A program made the translations under genes and the position numbers. This document shows positions 35,853 to 44,438 of a stretch of 64,000 nt of DNA, in pieces (positions within the stretch are counted from its first letter, which is position 1; each line of letters begins with the position of its first letter). The stretch covers positions 241,326 to 305,325 of the forward strand of contig CANIOW010000001.1 of assembly GCA_947469285.1 (NCBI GenBank), read 5' to 3'. Below the pieces are notes generated by a model. The model was not told where the DNA came from, did not search any database, and was given only the letters and a program-made list of their open reading frames with translations. The stretch is from Gammaproteobacteria bacterium. Its GTDB lineage: Bacteria; Pseudomonadota; Gammaproteobacteria; Steroidobacterales; Steroidobacteraceae.

Positions 35853-38195
35853 GTGCTAAAAATATCATCTGGCTCATTTGGGCTTCGGGCCGCTGTGATT
35901 TTGTTGCTGGCACCGCCAGCGGTCGGAGTAGCGCCACTTGCGTGGGCCGCCGATTCCTCCGTTCAGTTAGAGGAAATTACGGTCACGGCGCGTAAACGCG
36001 ATGAGACGCTCCAGGATGCCCCGGTTGCGATCACGGCCATCAGTGCCCGTCAGCTGGAGCAGTACAACATCACGCAGATGGAAGATATTGCAAGCCTCGC
36101 CGGTGGAGGCGTCTTGATCAGCAAGAATGGCGTCTCGCCGACGCTTTCGATACGAGGTGTGAGCTCAGATTCCACCAACGCAGGCTTTGATCAAGCAGTG
36201 GGCATCATCATCGACGGCGTGTTCTATGACCGTAGCCGATGGACGCAGATGGGCTTCTTCGACACCGCGCAGGTCGAGGTGCTTAAGGGGCCTCAGGCCT
36301 TGTATTTCGGAAAGAGCACGGTAGCCGGCGCCATTGCACTGACGACTGCAAACCCTGGTAAAAACTTCGAATCTAAGGTAAGCCTCGGCTATGAGGCTGC
36401 GGGCCATCAGAGCTTCGGTGAGGCCTATATCTCTGGTCCCGTCAGCGAAAATGTCGGTATGCGATTGGCCGTCAGCGCTTCAACGATGTCCGGATGGCTC
36501 AAGAACGACGCTCCGGTGATCGGCACCAATCGTTTCGGTGGTGCAGATGAATACACTGGCCGCTTCACGTTGGCCGCGACTCCTTCTGACACAGTAAAGC
36601 TGCTGTGGAAAGTGCAGGCGAACCGTACCACGGACGATGGCCCAGCCACTCGGGCGCAGCTATACAACTGCCGCGGTCCTTCACCATTCGGCCAGCTCAT
36701 CACTGGCGTTCAGGCAGATACGACGCCAGTTTATGGAGCCTTCTATCCTGCGGTCGACAATTGTAAACTCGATAATCACACCACCGTCTATGCTGCTCCG
36801 CCGGGCCTGGGGTACGGAGAAAAGCCGTTCACCGTCAATAACTCTGTCCTGAGTTCTTTGAAGGTCGACTGGAAGCTCGGTAGTTTTGACCTGACCTCCG
36901 TCACCGGCGTTAACCACTATAGTCTGAATGAAGAGACCGGCTACATCGCTTCGCAGGGGCTGATTACGGCAGCCGAATCCGAGCGCAATACAGGGTATTC
37001 CGAAGAACTGCGCGCCTTGTCGAATTTTGAGGGACCTGTGAACGTGTTAGTGGGAGTCAACTATGCGCATACAGACTTCCGGTTCTACAATACCTCGCAA
37101 ATCATCCTTGCCATCCCAGACCCGCGCAACGGAAACGCCTCCAGTCAGGGCCACGTCGCAACGCAGACCGGGAAGAGCACCTCAGTATTCGCGGAACTGA
37201 TGTGGCAGATATCACCGCAGTTGCAATTGTCCGGTGGTGCTCGTTACACCGACGAGCAGAAGGATGCTGCTTACAATGTAGATTTCGTAAACGAGAACTT
37301 CCTTACCGTTTTCGGCTTTCCTTTTTGGCTGCCGGAGGGCACTAAGCTCTCCAATAAATTCAAGGATACCAACGTCTCGCCGCAGGCGACGCTCGAGTGG
37401 AAGCCCGACGAAGGCACGAATGTCTTTATCTCTTACAAGACGGGATTCCTCCCGGGTGGCTTTTCGCTTGGTGCTACACCGCAGGCGGGTCTTGCAATTA
37501 ACGACTTCCTGTTCGATAGCGAGAAGGTCAAAGGCTATGAAATCGGGATCAAGAAGCAGCTATTCGATCGGCGCTTGAGTCTCGACGTGGTTGCCTACAG
37601 CTATAAGTTCACTAACCTCCAGGTCAATCTCTATGTGCCGGCGACGGCATCGTTTGTCGTGGGTAATGCTGGTGAAGCCAAGACCAGAGGTGTGGAGTTT
37701 GGTGCGCGTTGGCGCGCGACGGATGCATTCGCGCTACACGCGCTCGCTACGTATAACAAAGGCACATTCGGAGACTACATTACTTCTTGTTATACCCTGC
37801 AAACCGCTGCAGAAGGTTGTAGTGCTGGGACGCAGGATGTCTCCGGCAAGCCACTGCCACGAGCGCCGAAGATAACTGCGTCGGTCGGCGGAACGTACCA
37901 GCAGCCTATTACCGCGCAGTGGGGCGTGAACTTGGCGCTCGATGGGTTTTATTCAGGCAAGTACCAGCTGGAGCAGTCCGAAAATCCCTATCTTGCTCAG
38001 GGTTCGTATGTGAGGCTCGATGCGTCAGTGGCACTTGAGACAGCAGATAACAAATGGCGCGTCGCTCTCTTTGGTCGCAATCTAACCAATAAGGCGATTG
38101 CCACGTTTGGCGCTACTCGCGGTTTCACGAATGACGGGTTGGCTGAAATTCAGCGCTTACGCACGGTAACTTTGCAAGCTACCCATCGATTCTAA
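35853..38195 (+). CDS. TonB-dependent outer-membrane receptor
   Basis: The start is uncertain. GTG 35853 lies close behind a G-rich Shine-Dalgarno-like run and gives 780 residues; ATG 35826 adds nine residues but would lie in that run. A signal peptide ends near AWAADSS. A TonB-box-like EEITVTARK follows, then the plug domain (DETLQDAPVAITAISARQL) and a beta-barrel ending in ...TLQATHRF with the terminal phenylalanine needed for assembly. It should import a bulky compound. Its neighbours suggest the catabolic substrate rather than a siderophore, which is inference. Confidence 0.9.
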   Translation: MLKISSGSFGLRAAVILLLAPPAVGVAPLAWAADSSVQLEEITVTARKRDETLQDAPVAITAISARQLEQYNITQMEDIASLAGGGVLISKNGVSPTLSIRGVSSDSTNAGFDQAVGIIIDGVFYDRSRWTQMGFFDTAQVEVLKGPQALYFGKSTVAGAIALTTANPGKNFESKVSLGYEAAGHQSFGEAYISGPVSENVGMRLAVSASTMSGWLKNDAPVIGTNRFGGADEYTGRFTLAATPSDTVKLLWKVQANRTTDDGPATRAQLYNCRGPSPFGQLITGVQADTTPVYGAFYPAVDNCKLDNHTTVYAAPPGLGYGEKPFTVNNSVLSSLKVDWKLGSFDLTSVTGVNHYSLNEETGYIASQGLITAAESERNTGYSEELRALSNFEGPVNVLVGVNYAHTDFRFYNTSQIILAIPDPRNGNASSQGHVATQTGKSTSVFAELMWQISPQLQLSGGARYTDEQKDAAYNVDFVNENFLTVFGFPFWLPEGTKLSNKFKDTNVSPQATLEWKPDEGTNVFISYKTGFLPGGFSLGATPQAGLAINDFLFDSEKVKGYEIGIKKQLFDRRLSLDVVAYSYKFTNLQVNLYVPATASFVVGNAGEAKTRGVEFGARWRATDAFALHALATYNKGTFGDYITSCYTLQTAAEGCSAGTQDVSGKPLPRAPKITASVGGTYQQPITAQWGVNLALDGFYSGKYQLEQSENPYLAQGSYVRLDASVALETADNKWRVALFGRNLTNKAIATFGATRGFTNDGLAEIQRLRTVTLQATHRF

Positions 38196-38216
38196 GGAAT
38201 GGGGCGAACGAGACGC

Positions 38217-38234
38217 GGCGCCAAGGATGGCGCC
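38217..38234. terminator. Small hairpin between convergent TonB receptor and TetR genes
   Basis: GGCGCC (38217-38222) pairs with GGCGCC (38229-38234) around the loop AAGGAT. There is no T-run, so it is only a weak terminator candidate in the short gap between two convergent genes. Confidence 0.35.
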
Positions 38235-38253
38235 TGATCTGGTGCATGATTTC

Positions 38254-38919
38254 TTAGCGCTGAGACGCCACCAGCTTCTCGAATTCCGCTCGAGTTGACC
38301 CGCGCGTAATGCCGATGAAGCATGCGCCGATCGCACGGATGGACCGCGGCCGTAGATCGCGGTCCTTGATATGACCTTGCGCCCACTTCATGACGAGCGA
38401 GTAATTCTGTGTGATCACGTCATCAGCAAAGTTGTGCGGGTTAACCCACGGTTGCAGGTCTCCACGCTTCTGAATTTCCTCAACGATGTGAGTGAAATCC
38501 GTTACCGCATAGTCGTGTATAGCGGCCCGCAATTTCGGACTCACGGCATGATGGAAATAAAAGTACATGACTGATCGGGTGTAGTCGCGGAGGTCGCCAA
38601 GGATGGCCCGCGTTGCGGTTGTTATGCGTTCATCAAGTTTTTCGCTAGGGGTAAGGTCCCGAGTGTGCTCAGACAGCGGCTCGAATCGGCCGCGAAAGTC
38701 GGCCTCCAGTGCCGCACCGATGACGCCCTCAAGACTGCCGAACTGATTATAGAGTGTGGCGACGGCGACCGAACACTGCTCCGCGAGATCGCGGATGGTT
38801 ACCCCTTCGATGCCCTTGGTGGCGACGAGTTCGCGCGCTGTTTCAATGATGCGACCACGGCGTTCCGTTACTTTCGGGCTGGTGCTGCGCTTGCGTGCGG
38901 TTTTCGACTTTACTGGCAT
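38254..38919 (-). CDS. TetR family transcriptional regulator
   Basis: A 221-residue protein. After a basic N-terminal tail, residues about 22-70 form the TetR helix-turn-helix (IIETARELVATKGIEGVTIRDLAEQCSVAVATLYNQFGS). The C-terminal ligand-binding domain is variable. It is the only regulator in the 25-47 kb block and lies in the middle of it. Four similar palindromes occur in divergent promoter regions of the block, one of them just upstream of this gene. It is therefore the obvious candidate repressor, probably released by a pathway intermediate such as a CoA thioester (inference). Confidence 0.88.
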   Translation of the reverse strand: MPVKSKTARKRSTSPKVTERRGRIIETARELVATKGIEGVTIRDLAEQCSVAVATLYNQFGSLEGVIGAALEADFRGRFEPLSEHTRDLTPSEKLDERITTATRAILGDLRDYTRSVMYFYFHHAVSPKLRAAIHDYAVTDFTHIVEEIQKRGDLQPWVNPHNFADDVITQNYSLVMKWAQGHIKDRDLRPRSIRAIGACFIGITRGSTRAEFEKLVASQR

Positions 38920-39024
38920 GGACTCAGGCTCGTCAGTATCCGCTCAGGGGTGCGTAGCATAACTGCAATAGCCAGTGCAGGGAAAGCTGACGGGAGGTTG
39001 GAAATACGTACGCTATGCAAAAAC

Positions 39025-39038
39025 TGGAACATGTGACA
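39025..39038. promoter_or_regulatory. Candidate TetR operator upstream of the tetR gene and the phosphotransferase operon
   Basis: TGGAACATGTGACA fits TNNAACNNGTGNNA, as do the sites at 28232 and 35682. It lies between the TetR start (38919) and the divergent phosphotransferase gene (39081), a position suited to autoregulation and control of the operon 39081-46960. Confidence 0.55.
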
Positions 39039-39080
39039 GAATAAGGATCGGATGTAAACACTGGAGTGCATCGACCCGCC

Positions 39081-40589
39081 ATGGATCTCCCGATTAATAG
39101 CGAGGAATCGGTCAAGCAAATGCAGGCGCAGCTGCTGCATTCCATACGCAGTGACCTTGATCTCATCATCGCACCTAATCTGACCTCTCCCGAGGCGCGT
39201 ACCGCTGCGCTGCTGGCGAGTGAGATGCTGTCATTTTTGGCTGTGGGCCTGCATGGAATTGACGCGACACTGGTTGATCTGAAGCAGCGCTTGGAATTCT
39301 TGGCGCAGAAAGCAGAAGCGCTGGCGGATGAATGTGGGGCGTCCCCTCAGGAGCTCGTTGCGACGCCGGTAGTTGCCTCCGAGCTAACGCTCGATGCCGA
39401 ATTTTCACGCGGCAAGGTACGTCTTTCCAGCGCGATGGCGCGATTATTTTCAGTGCGTGAGAATCTCTCAGATAAAAAGTTCATAGAGCGACTGTCAGCT
39501 CTGACACGTGATGCAGTGCGACTAGAGCAGCAGGAGCAGCTCGATATCCAGCGCCTGGTCGGCGCGGAAATGTCAGATCAGAATAGTCCACTCGCGTTCG
39601 TAGAAGTGGAGCTCACTGCCGAGAGGCTCGGTGCGTTTATAGATACCCGATTAGCTCACTTGCAACCAGGACACCTGGAGCGCCTTGAACGAATTCCCGG
39701 TGGGTATTCGAAGGACACATGGCGGTTTTCACTGTCGGGGGGAATCGACGGCCAGCATGATTTGATCCTGCGGCGCGACCTGCCGTTTGGGCCAGGCGAG
39801 AACTGCGTGCTAGAGGAATTTGAACTACTGACCCATTTAGCGAACGCCGGGTTGCAGGTGCCGCGGCCGTTATGGTGCGAACCCGATCAGTCTTATGTCG
39901 GCCGACCCTTCCTGGTTTTCCCGCAATATTCCGGCGCAGCGGTCTTCGGAGACTGGACCGCGACGGTAGAGGTGAAGCAAGCTGTTTGCTTTGATATTGC
40001 TCGCCTTATGGCGAAGCTTCACTCGCTCGACCCCGGCGATCTTAATCTGCCTCAAGCAGAGGCGACCAGGTCCCCGGTTGAGACGGTACGTTCCTACGTT
40101 CGCCTATGGAGAGATAAATGGTTGCGACGTCGTTCGCACCCGTCCTTGGTCTTGATGACCGCATTTGACTGGCTTGAACGTAACGCACCTAGTGACTTGC
40201 AGCGGGTGAGTTTTATCCATGGCGATATTAACTTCCGCAACACGCTCGTCGATCAAGGTCGTCTCAGTGCGCTGCTCGACTGGGAGTTCTGGCACCTCGG
40301 CGATCCGATGGAAGATCTTAGCTATTTTCGTCTCGTAGCCGAGCCTTATGTCGAATGGAATTCGATCATGCAGGTCTACCGCGAAGCTGGTGGAATTGAC
40401 TACGACCCGAAACGTGCAGCCTTTTACGAGGTATGGCGTTCGGTGCGTAACGGCACGACCACCACTACCGCATGGTATGGCTTTTTAAACGGCCAGTATC
40501 CTGCCTCTAAAGCGGCATACCAGGGAGTGTCGCTCTACCGGTTGTTTTTGCGGGATGTCGCTGCAAAACTCGAGGCAGTTCAACTATGA
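39081..40589 (+). CDS. APH-family phosphotransferase with long N-terminal helical region
   Basis: ATG 39081 gives 502 residues (ATG 39066 is five codons upstream). Residues 1 to about 190 are predicted helical with no recognisable domain. The kinase part follows, with LERIPGGYSKDTWRF as nucleotide loop, FIHGDINFRNTLVD as catalytic loop and LLDWEFWHLGDP as metal loop, all intact. It is about 120 residues longer than the paralogue at 31421. It is first in an operon with two AttH-like proteins, SDRs and a hydrolase. The role is possibly phosphorylation of a hydroxylated substrate; the target is unknown. Confidence 0.8.
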   Translation: MDLPINSEESVKQMQAQLLHSIRSDLDLIIAPNLTSPEARTAALLASEMLSFLAVGLHGIDATLVDLKQRLEFLAQKAEALADECGASPQELVATPVVASELTLDAEFSRGKVRLSSAMARLFSVRENLSDKKFIERLSALTRDAVRLEQQEQLDIQRLVGAEMSDQNSPLAFVEVELTAERLGAFIDTRLAHLQPGHLERLERIPGGYSKDTWRFSLSGGIDGQHDLILRRDLPFGPGENCVLEEFELLTHLANAGLQVPRPLWCEPDQSYVGRPFLVFPQYSGAAVFGDWTATVEVKQAVCFDIARLMAKLHSLDPGDLNLPQAEATRSPVETVRSYVRLWRDKWLRRRSHPSLVLMTAFDWLERNAPSDLQRVSFIHGDINFRNTLVDQGRLSALLDWEFWHLGDPMEDLSYFRLVAEPYVEWNSIMQVYREAGGIDYDPKRAAFYEVWRSVRNGTTTTTAWYGFLNGQYPASKAAYQGVSLYRLFLRDVAAKLEAVQL

Positions 40590-41629
40590 GTAAGGACGTT
40601 CCGTCGCCAGTCGCGACAGTGACTAATCCAGGTTGGACGACCTCGGGCCTTGCGGGATCGCCCATTTCGAGTTTGCAACCACAGGACGAGTATCTGCACC
40701 CCGTACCGGCTACTGCGGGCTACGCATGGACCGAGACCTCTTACTGGGGGTTCTGTGTCCCAGAACACGATCTCATGGCCGAAATCTATCTTTGGTTCCA
40801 TCCCGCGCTGGGTACCATGAGCGCTGGCGTCCTGTTATGGCGCGGAATGCAGCCGACGTCCCTCGCGTGTGACTACGTGCATCACCATCATTTTCTTCCT
40901 ATGCCCGAAGATATCTCGCATTACTTCATAGAAGCGTTAGGACTAGAAATTCAAATACTCGATCCTTTGAAAAGTGCACGAATCGCGTTGCAAGATCCTG
41001 AGCGGAACGTAAGCTTTGAGGTCACCTTCACCGGCGCGCTGCCGCCACTTGGACGACCGAACGGAAATCACCTCGTTCAGCCTATGCATGCTTGCGGCAG
41101 TCTCAACCTGTACGGCGAAAAAATTACCATAGACGGCTATTTCATGCGTGATCGTTCCTGGGGCGCCGAGCGACACGAGACGCCACGGGATCTGCCGCCG
41201 ATCACCTGGATGACGGGGATCATTGATCAGTCATGGTCGTTCCATCTGGTGGCGTTTGATGATCCCGCGCTGGGCCCAGAGTGGGCTGGCCGGTTTTCCA
41301 ACCCGAAGGCGGGAGAAAACCTGATATGGGGTTATCTGCACGAGGCTGGGCGCACCACATCGATCCGCGCAGCGCGAAAACGCACGCTACGAGAGTCTGA
41401 TGGCGTGACCCCGCGAGGTTTTGAACTGGAGATTGAGGACGAGTACGGCCGGGTGCTGCCTCTGCGAGGGATCATCACCGCGCGGGCGCCGTGGGCCACC
41501 TGGCAGAACGTCGTCGTGTACTACTCTCTGACACGCTGGGAGATTGATGGTCGGGTTGCCTGGGGCGATTGCCAGGACATTCATTACAACCGATTTGTGC
41601 ATGAATCTACCAATCGGAGGCAGACATGA
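40586..41629 (+). CDS. AttH/CrtC-like (lipocalin-type) protein, copy 1
   Basis: A 347-residue protein with no signal peptide, overlapping the preceding gene by four bases. The conserved stretch GYFMRDRSWGAE resembles the G-x-R-D-x-S-W-G block of the AttH / hydroxyneurosporene synthase-like double-lipocalin family (DUF7064/DUF7065-type). Members include carotenoid hydratases, so water addition to, or binding of, a hydrophobic polyene or terpenoid is conceivable. No catalytic function can be assigned. A divergent second copy is encoded at 42411-43559. Confidence 0.65.
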   Translation: MSKDVPSPVATVTNPGWTTSGLAGSPISSLQPQDEYLHPVPATAGYAWTETSYWGFCVPEHDLMAEIYLWFHPALGTMSAGVLLWRGMQPTSLACDYVHHHHFLPMPEDISHYFIEALGLEIQILDPLKSARIALQDPERNVSFEVTFTGALPPLGRPNGNHLVQPMHACGSLNLYGEKITIDGYFMRDRSWGAERHETPRDLPPITWMTGIIDQSWSFHLVAFDDPALGPEWAGRFSNPKAGENLIWGYLHEAGRTTSIRAARKRTLRESDGVTPRGFELEIEDEYGRVLPLRGIITARAPWATWQNVVVYYSLTRWEIDGRVAWGDCQDIHYNRFVHESTNRRQT

Positions 41630-42414
41630 ATCGGGTCGACGGGAAGGTCGCTATTGTTACAGGCGCTGCGCGTGGGATCGGTCGTGCGGATGCATTGCTA
41701 CTGGTGCAGGAGGGGGCCAGAGTCGTTATCACTGACTTGGATGAAGCCGGGGGAAATGCTTTGGCGGCATCTACGCCAGGCATTGAGTTTTTTAAACAGG
41801 ATGTGCGTGATGAGGCTCGCTGGGAGACTCTCGTGAAGGACACGATGGAGCGATATGGACGCCTCGACATTCTGGTTAATAACGCTGGGGTTATTCATGT
41901 CGGTGATCCGTTGACTTCAGATCGCGACGAGTGGCGGCACATGTTCGAGGTTAACGTCGAGGGTACTATGCTTGGCTGTAAGCATGCGATACCGGCCATG
42001 ATTACCTCCGGCGGCGGCTCCATCATCAACATGTCCTCCATCGCGGCAAAGTCTGGGCTGTACTTTTTTACGGGCTATTGCGCGAGCAAAGGAGCGATAG
42101 CGTCCTACACCAAGGCTGTTGCGGTGTACTGTGCTCAGAATCGTTTAAATATTCGCTGCAACTCCATACATCCTGGTGGCATTGATACGCCGATGAATGC
42201 GGGAATAGAGCAGGAGTTTTCCTCGCGAATATCGGGCATGCGGCTGCCGGCGCAGAGTCCGGTCGCTGCGGACGCGCCTAAAATGCGCTACGGTGAGCCA
42301 AACGATATCGCTTATGCAGTGGTCTATCTCGCCTCTGATGAATCAAAATTCATGAGTGGATCGGAACTTTATATTGAGAATACGTCGACCATCACTGCCG
42401 CCGTGGTTGCATGA
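41626..42414 (+). CDS. Short-chain dehydrogenase (3-alpha/20-beta-hydroxysteroid dehydrogenase-like)
   Basis: A 262-residue classical SDR with TGAARGIG, NNAG, a serine in NMSSIAAKSG and the active-site YCASK. An aspartate after the second beta strand (VVITDLDEAG) favours NAD(H). Its sequence style resembles bacterial hydroxysteroid dehydrogenases. It sits between the two AttH-like genes with four-base overlaps on both sides, so all three proteins are translationally coupled and probably act together. Confidence 0.87.
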   Translation: MNRVDGKVAIVTGAARGIGRADALLLVQEGARVVITDLDEAGGNALAASTPGIEFFKQDVRDEARWETLVKDTMERYGRLDILVNNAGVIHVGDPLTSDRDEWRHMFEVNVEGTMLGCKHAIPAMITSGGGSIINMSSIAAKSGLYFFTGYCASKGAIASYTKAVAVYCAQNRLNIRCNSIHPGGIDTPMNAGIEQEFSSRISGMRLPAQSPVAADAPKMRYGEPNDIAYAVVYLASDESKFMSGSELYIENTSTITAAVVA

Positions 42415-43559
42415 TCAGCCTGCTTGATGACTATTGCGTCCACCAGGCGCCTAGTTACCTACGAGTGCCGGGTACCACAGACCGAAATTTCTACGATCGC
42501 TATTTTTTCAGCGGCTATTCGACTGACGGCGAACTTATTTTTGGCATTAGCTTTGGCCGTTATCCCAACCGGTATGTTCAGGATGCTCATTTCACGGTCG
42601 CCTACCAGGGCACGCAGTGGAGCCTGCACGCCAGTGACCTCCTCAGTTCCAGCCCCGATCAATCCTACGTAGGGCCGCTGCAGATCGACGTAGTTTCTCC
42701 GATGCGGGTGCTGCGCTGCCATGCACCAGCCAACGAGCATGGCATTTCCTACGACCTGACTTTCCGCGGCGCGACGGGCACTATTGACGAGGGGCGGCTC
42801 CGGGTGGAACGTGAGGGCCTCGCGTACATCGATCAGACGCGCTTCATGCAATACGGTACCTGGGAAGGTTGGATTGAGATTGACGGGCAGCGCATTAATG
42901 TTGACCCGAAACGCACGTATGGCTTGCGGGACAAGTCCTGGGGTGTGCGGGTGATCGGTGAGCAGCAGGTGACCCCGCAGCGCGGTGGCCAGATTTTTTG
43001 GATGAATGTTGTTATGCACCTCGGGAACGAATACTCCGTCATTCGTACGCTCGACCGGGCCGATGGCAGCTCGAAGGAGCGCGAGGGGTACTTCGCGCCA
43101 CTGTATGCCACCTCGGACCTCGTGCCGATCGGTGAGCAACACCTGCGGCCTATCGATACGTGGGAGTTCGACCTTGATTTCGTCCCCGGCACGCGCCGCA
43201 TTGCCGCTGGGCGCTATCGCATACGGTGGCCTGATGGATCGCAGACGGTGGTCTGCGGCCGGGCTCTTGGGACGCTCTGGTACGCAGGTTTGGGTTATAA
43301 CCATGACCGTTGGCACCATGGCCTCGATCATGGCGGAAAACTCGTTGTCGAGCGCGAGTCGTGGTCGACCAGCCAGGTGGACCTGTCGCGCTATGACCGG
43401 CAATTCCTGGCCTCGGTCATGGAATTTTCATCTGAGGACGGTCGCGTCGTCGGATTTGGACACACCGAGCAACTGCTGATGGGGGCCTACCAGCCGTTTG
43501 GCTGGAGTGAGCAGGACCTTATGGCAGACGTGACTGACCGGGAAGGACATCCCTCATGA
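42411..43559 (+). CDS. AttH/CrtC-like (lipocalin-type) protein, copy 2
   Basis: A 382-residue protein sharing with the product of 40586-41629 the block TYGLRDKSWGVR and an overall beta-rich, aromatic-rich composition. The pair is probably an old duplication; each copy keeps the R-D-x-S-W-G motif. No signal peptide. It overlaps the SDR before and the hydrolase after by four bases. Function unknown; a hydratase or a carrier for a hydrophobic substrate are possibilities. Confidence 0.65.
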   Translation: MISLLDDYCVHQAPSYLRVPGTTDRNFYDRYFFSGYSTDGELIFGISFGRYPNRYVQDAHFTVAYQGTQWSLHASDLLSSSPDQSYVGPLQIDVVSPMRVLRCHAPANEHGISYDLTFRGATGTIDEGRLRVEREGLAYIDQTRFMQYGTWEGWIEIDGQRINVDPKRTYGLRDKSWGVRVIGEQQVTPQRGGQIFWMNVVMHLGNEYSVIRTLDRADGSSKEREGYFAPLYATSDLVPIGEQHLRPIDTWEFDLDFVPGTRRIAAGRYRIRWPDGSQTVVCGRALGTLWYAGLGYNHDRWHHGLDHGGKLVVERESWSTSQVDLSRYDRQFLASVMEFSSEDGRVVGFGHTEQLLMGAYQPFGWSEQDLMADVTDREGHPS

Positions 43560-44407
43560 GCGACGCCTTTACGTACGAGAATACCAGTCGCATCTTTGAG
43601 CGTGCGGCGGGCCAGTTGCACTATCACGTGGCCGGAGAGGGTCCACCTTTACTGCTGTTGCACGGCTCCGGGCCCGGGGTGTATGGATGGGCAAATTTCC
43701 AAGGTAATTTGCCGTTTTTTGCGCAATATTTTCGTTGCTACATCGTGGATCTCCCCGGCTATGGCGAGAGTCGAGCTGTTCCCGGTCACCCGATCGACAT
43801 GGCGGTGGCGTCAACCATCGAATTCATGGATGCACTTGGCATTGATCAGGCCGGACTTCTGGGGAACTCCCTCGGAGGAATCATCGCTTCGCGCGTGGCT
43901 GCCGAGCATCCACAACGCGTCACTCGGTTGTGCATGATCGGCGGGATAGGCCTGAATCTGTTCACGAGTTTCCCGAATGAGGGGATCAACTTGCTCGTCG
44001 AATTTGTCGAGCAGCCCACGCGCGAACGGTTGGTCTCCTGGCTGCATTCGATGGTATTTGATCCTACACTTATCACCGAGGAACTCATCGAAGATCGCTG
44101 GCGTCGCGCGACAGAACCGGAGGCGCTGGCAGTGAGTCGTATGCTCTACTCGCGTGCGGCGCTACAGGCGTTCTCCGCCAATCAATTTCAGACCCAGCCC
44201 CTGCAGTACCTGCCCCGCATTCAGTGTCCGACATTGCTGACGTGGGGCCGTGATGATCGAGTGAGTTCGCTCGATCGGGCGATTTTGCCGATGCGCATCA
44301 TTCCAAAGTGCGAGTTGCACACGTTCCATGACTGTGGTCATTGGGCAATGATCGAGCGAAAAGCGGAATTTGAAAGTGTGGTCGGAGCGTTTTTCCGGCG
44401 CGCCTGA
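43556..44407 (+). CDS. Alpha/beta hydrolase, meta-cleavage product hydrolase-like (HsaD/BphD type)
   Basis: A 283-residue alpha/beta hydrolase. HGSGPG near residue 36 forms the oxyanion region typical of C-C bond hydrolases. The nucleophile Ser105 is in GNSLGG, the acid is in WGRDDRV and the catalytic histidine is in DCGHWA. This family cleaves vinylogous 1,5-diketones made by extradiol dioxygenases; an extradiol dioxygenase is encoded at 48299-49291. Simple esterase activity cannot be excluded. Confidence 0.82.
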   Translation: MSDAFTYENTSRIFERAAGQLHYHVAGEGPPLLLLHGSGPGVYGWANFQGNLPFFAQYFRCYIVDLPGYGESRAVPGHPIDMAVASTIEFMDALGIDQAGLLGNSLGGIIASRVAAEHPQRVTRLCMIGGIGLNLFTSFPNEGINLLVEFVEQPTRERLVSWLHSMVFDPTLITEELIEDRWRRATEPEALAVSRMLYSRAALQAFSANQFQTQPLQYLPRIQCPTLLTWGRDDRVSSLDRAILPMRIIPKCELHTFHDCGHWAMIERKAEFESVVGAFFRRA

Positions 44408-44438
44408 GTGCGCGGCAATCGGGAAGAGGAGAAATCTG

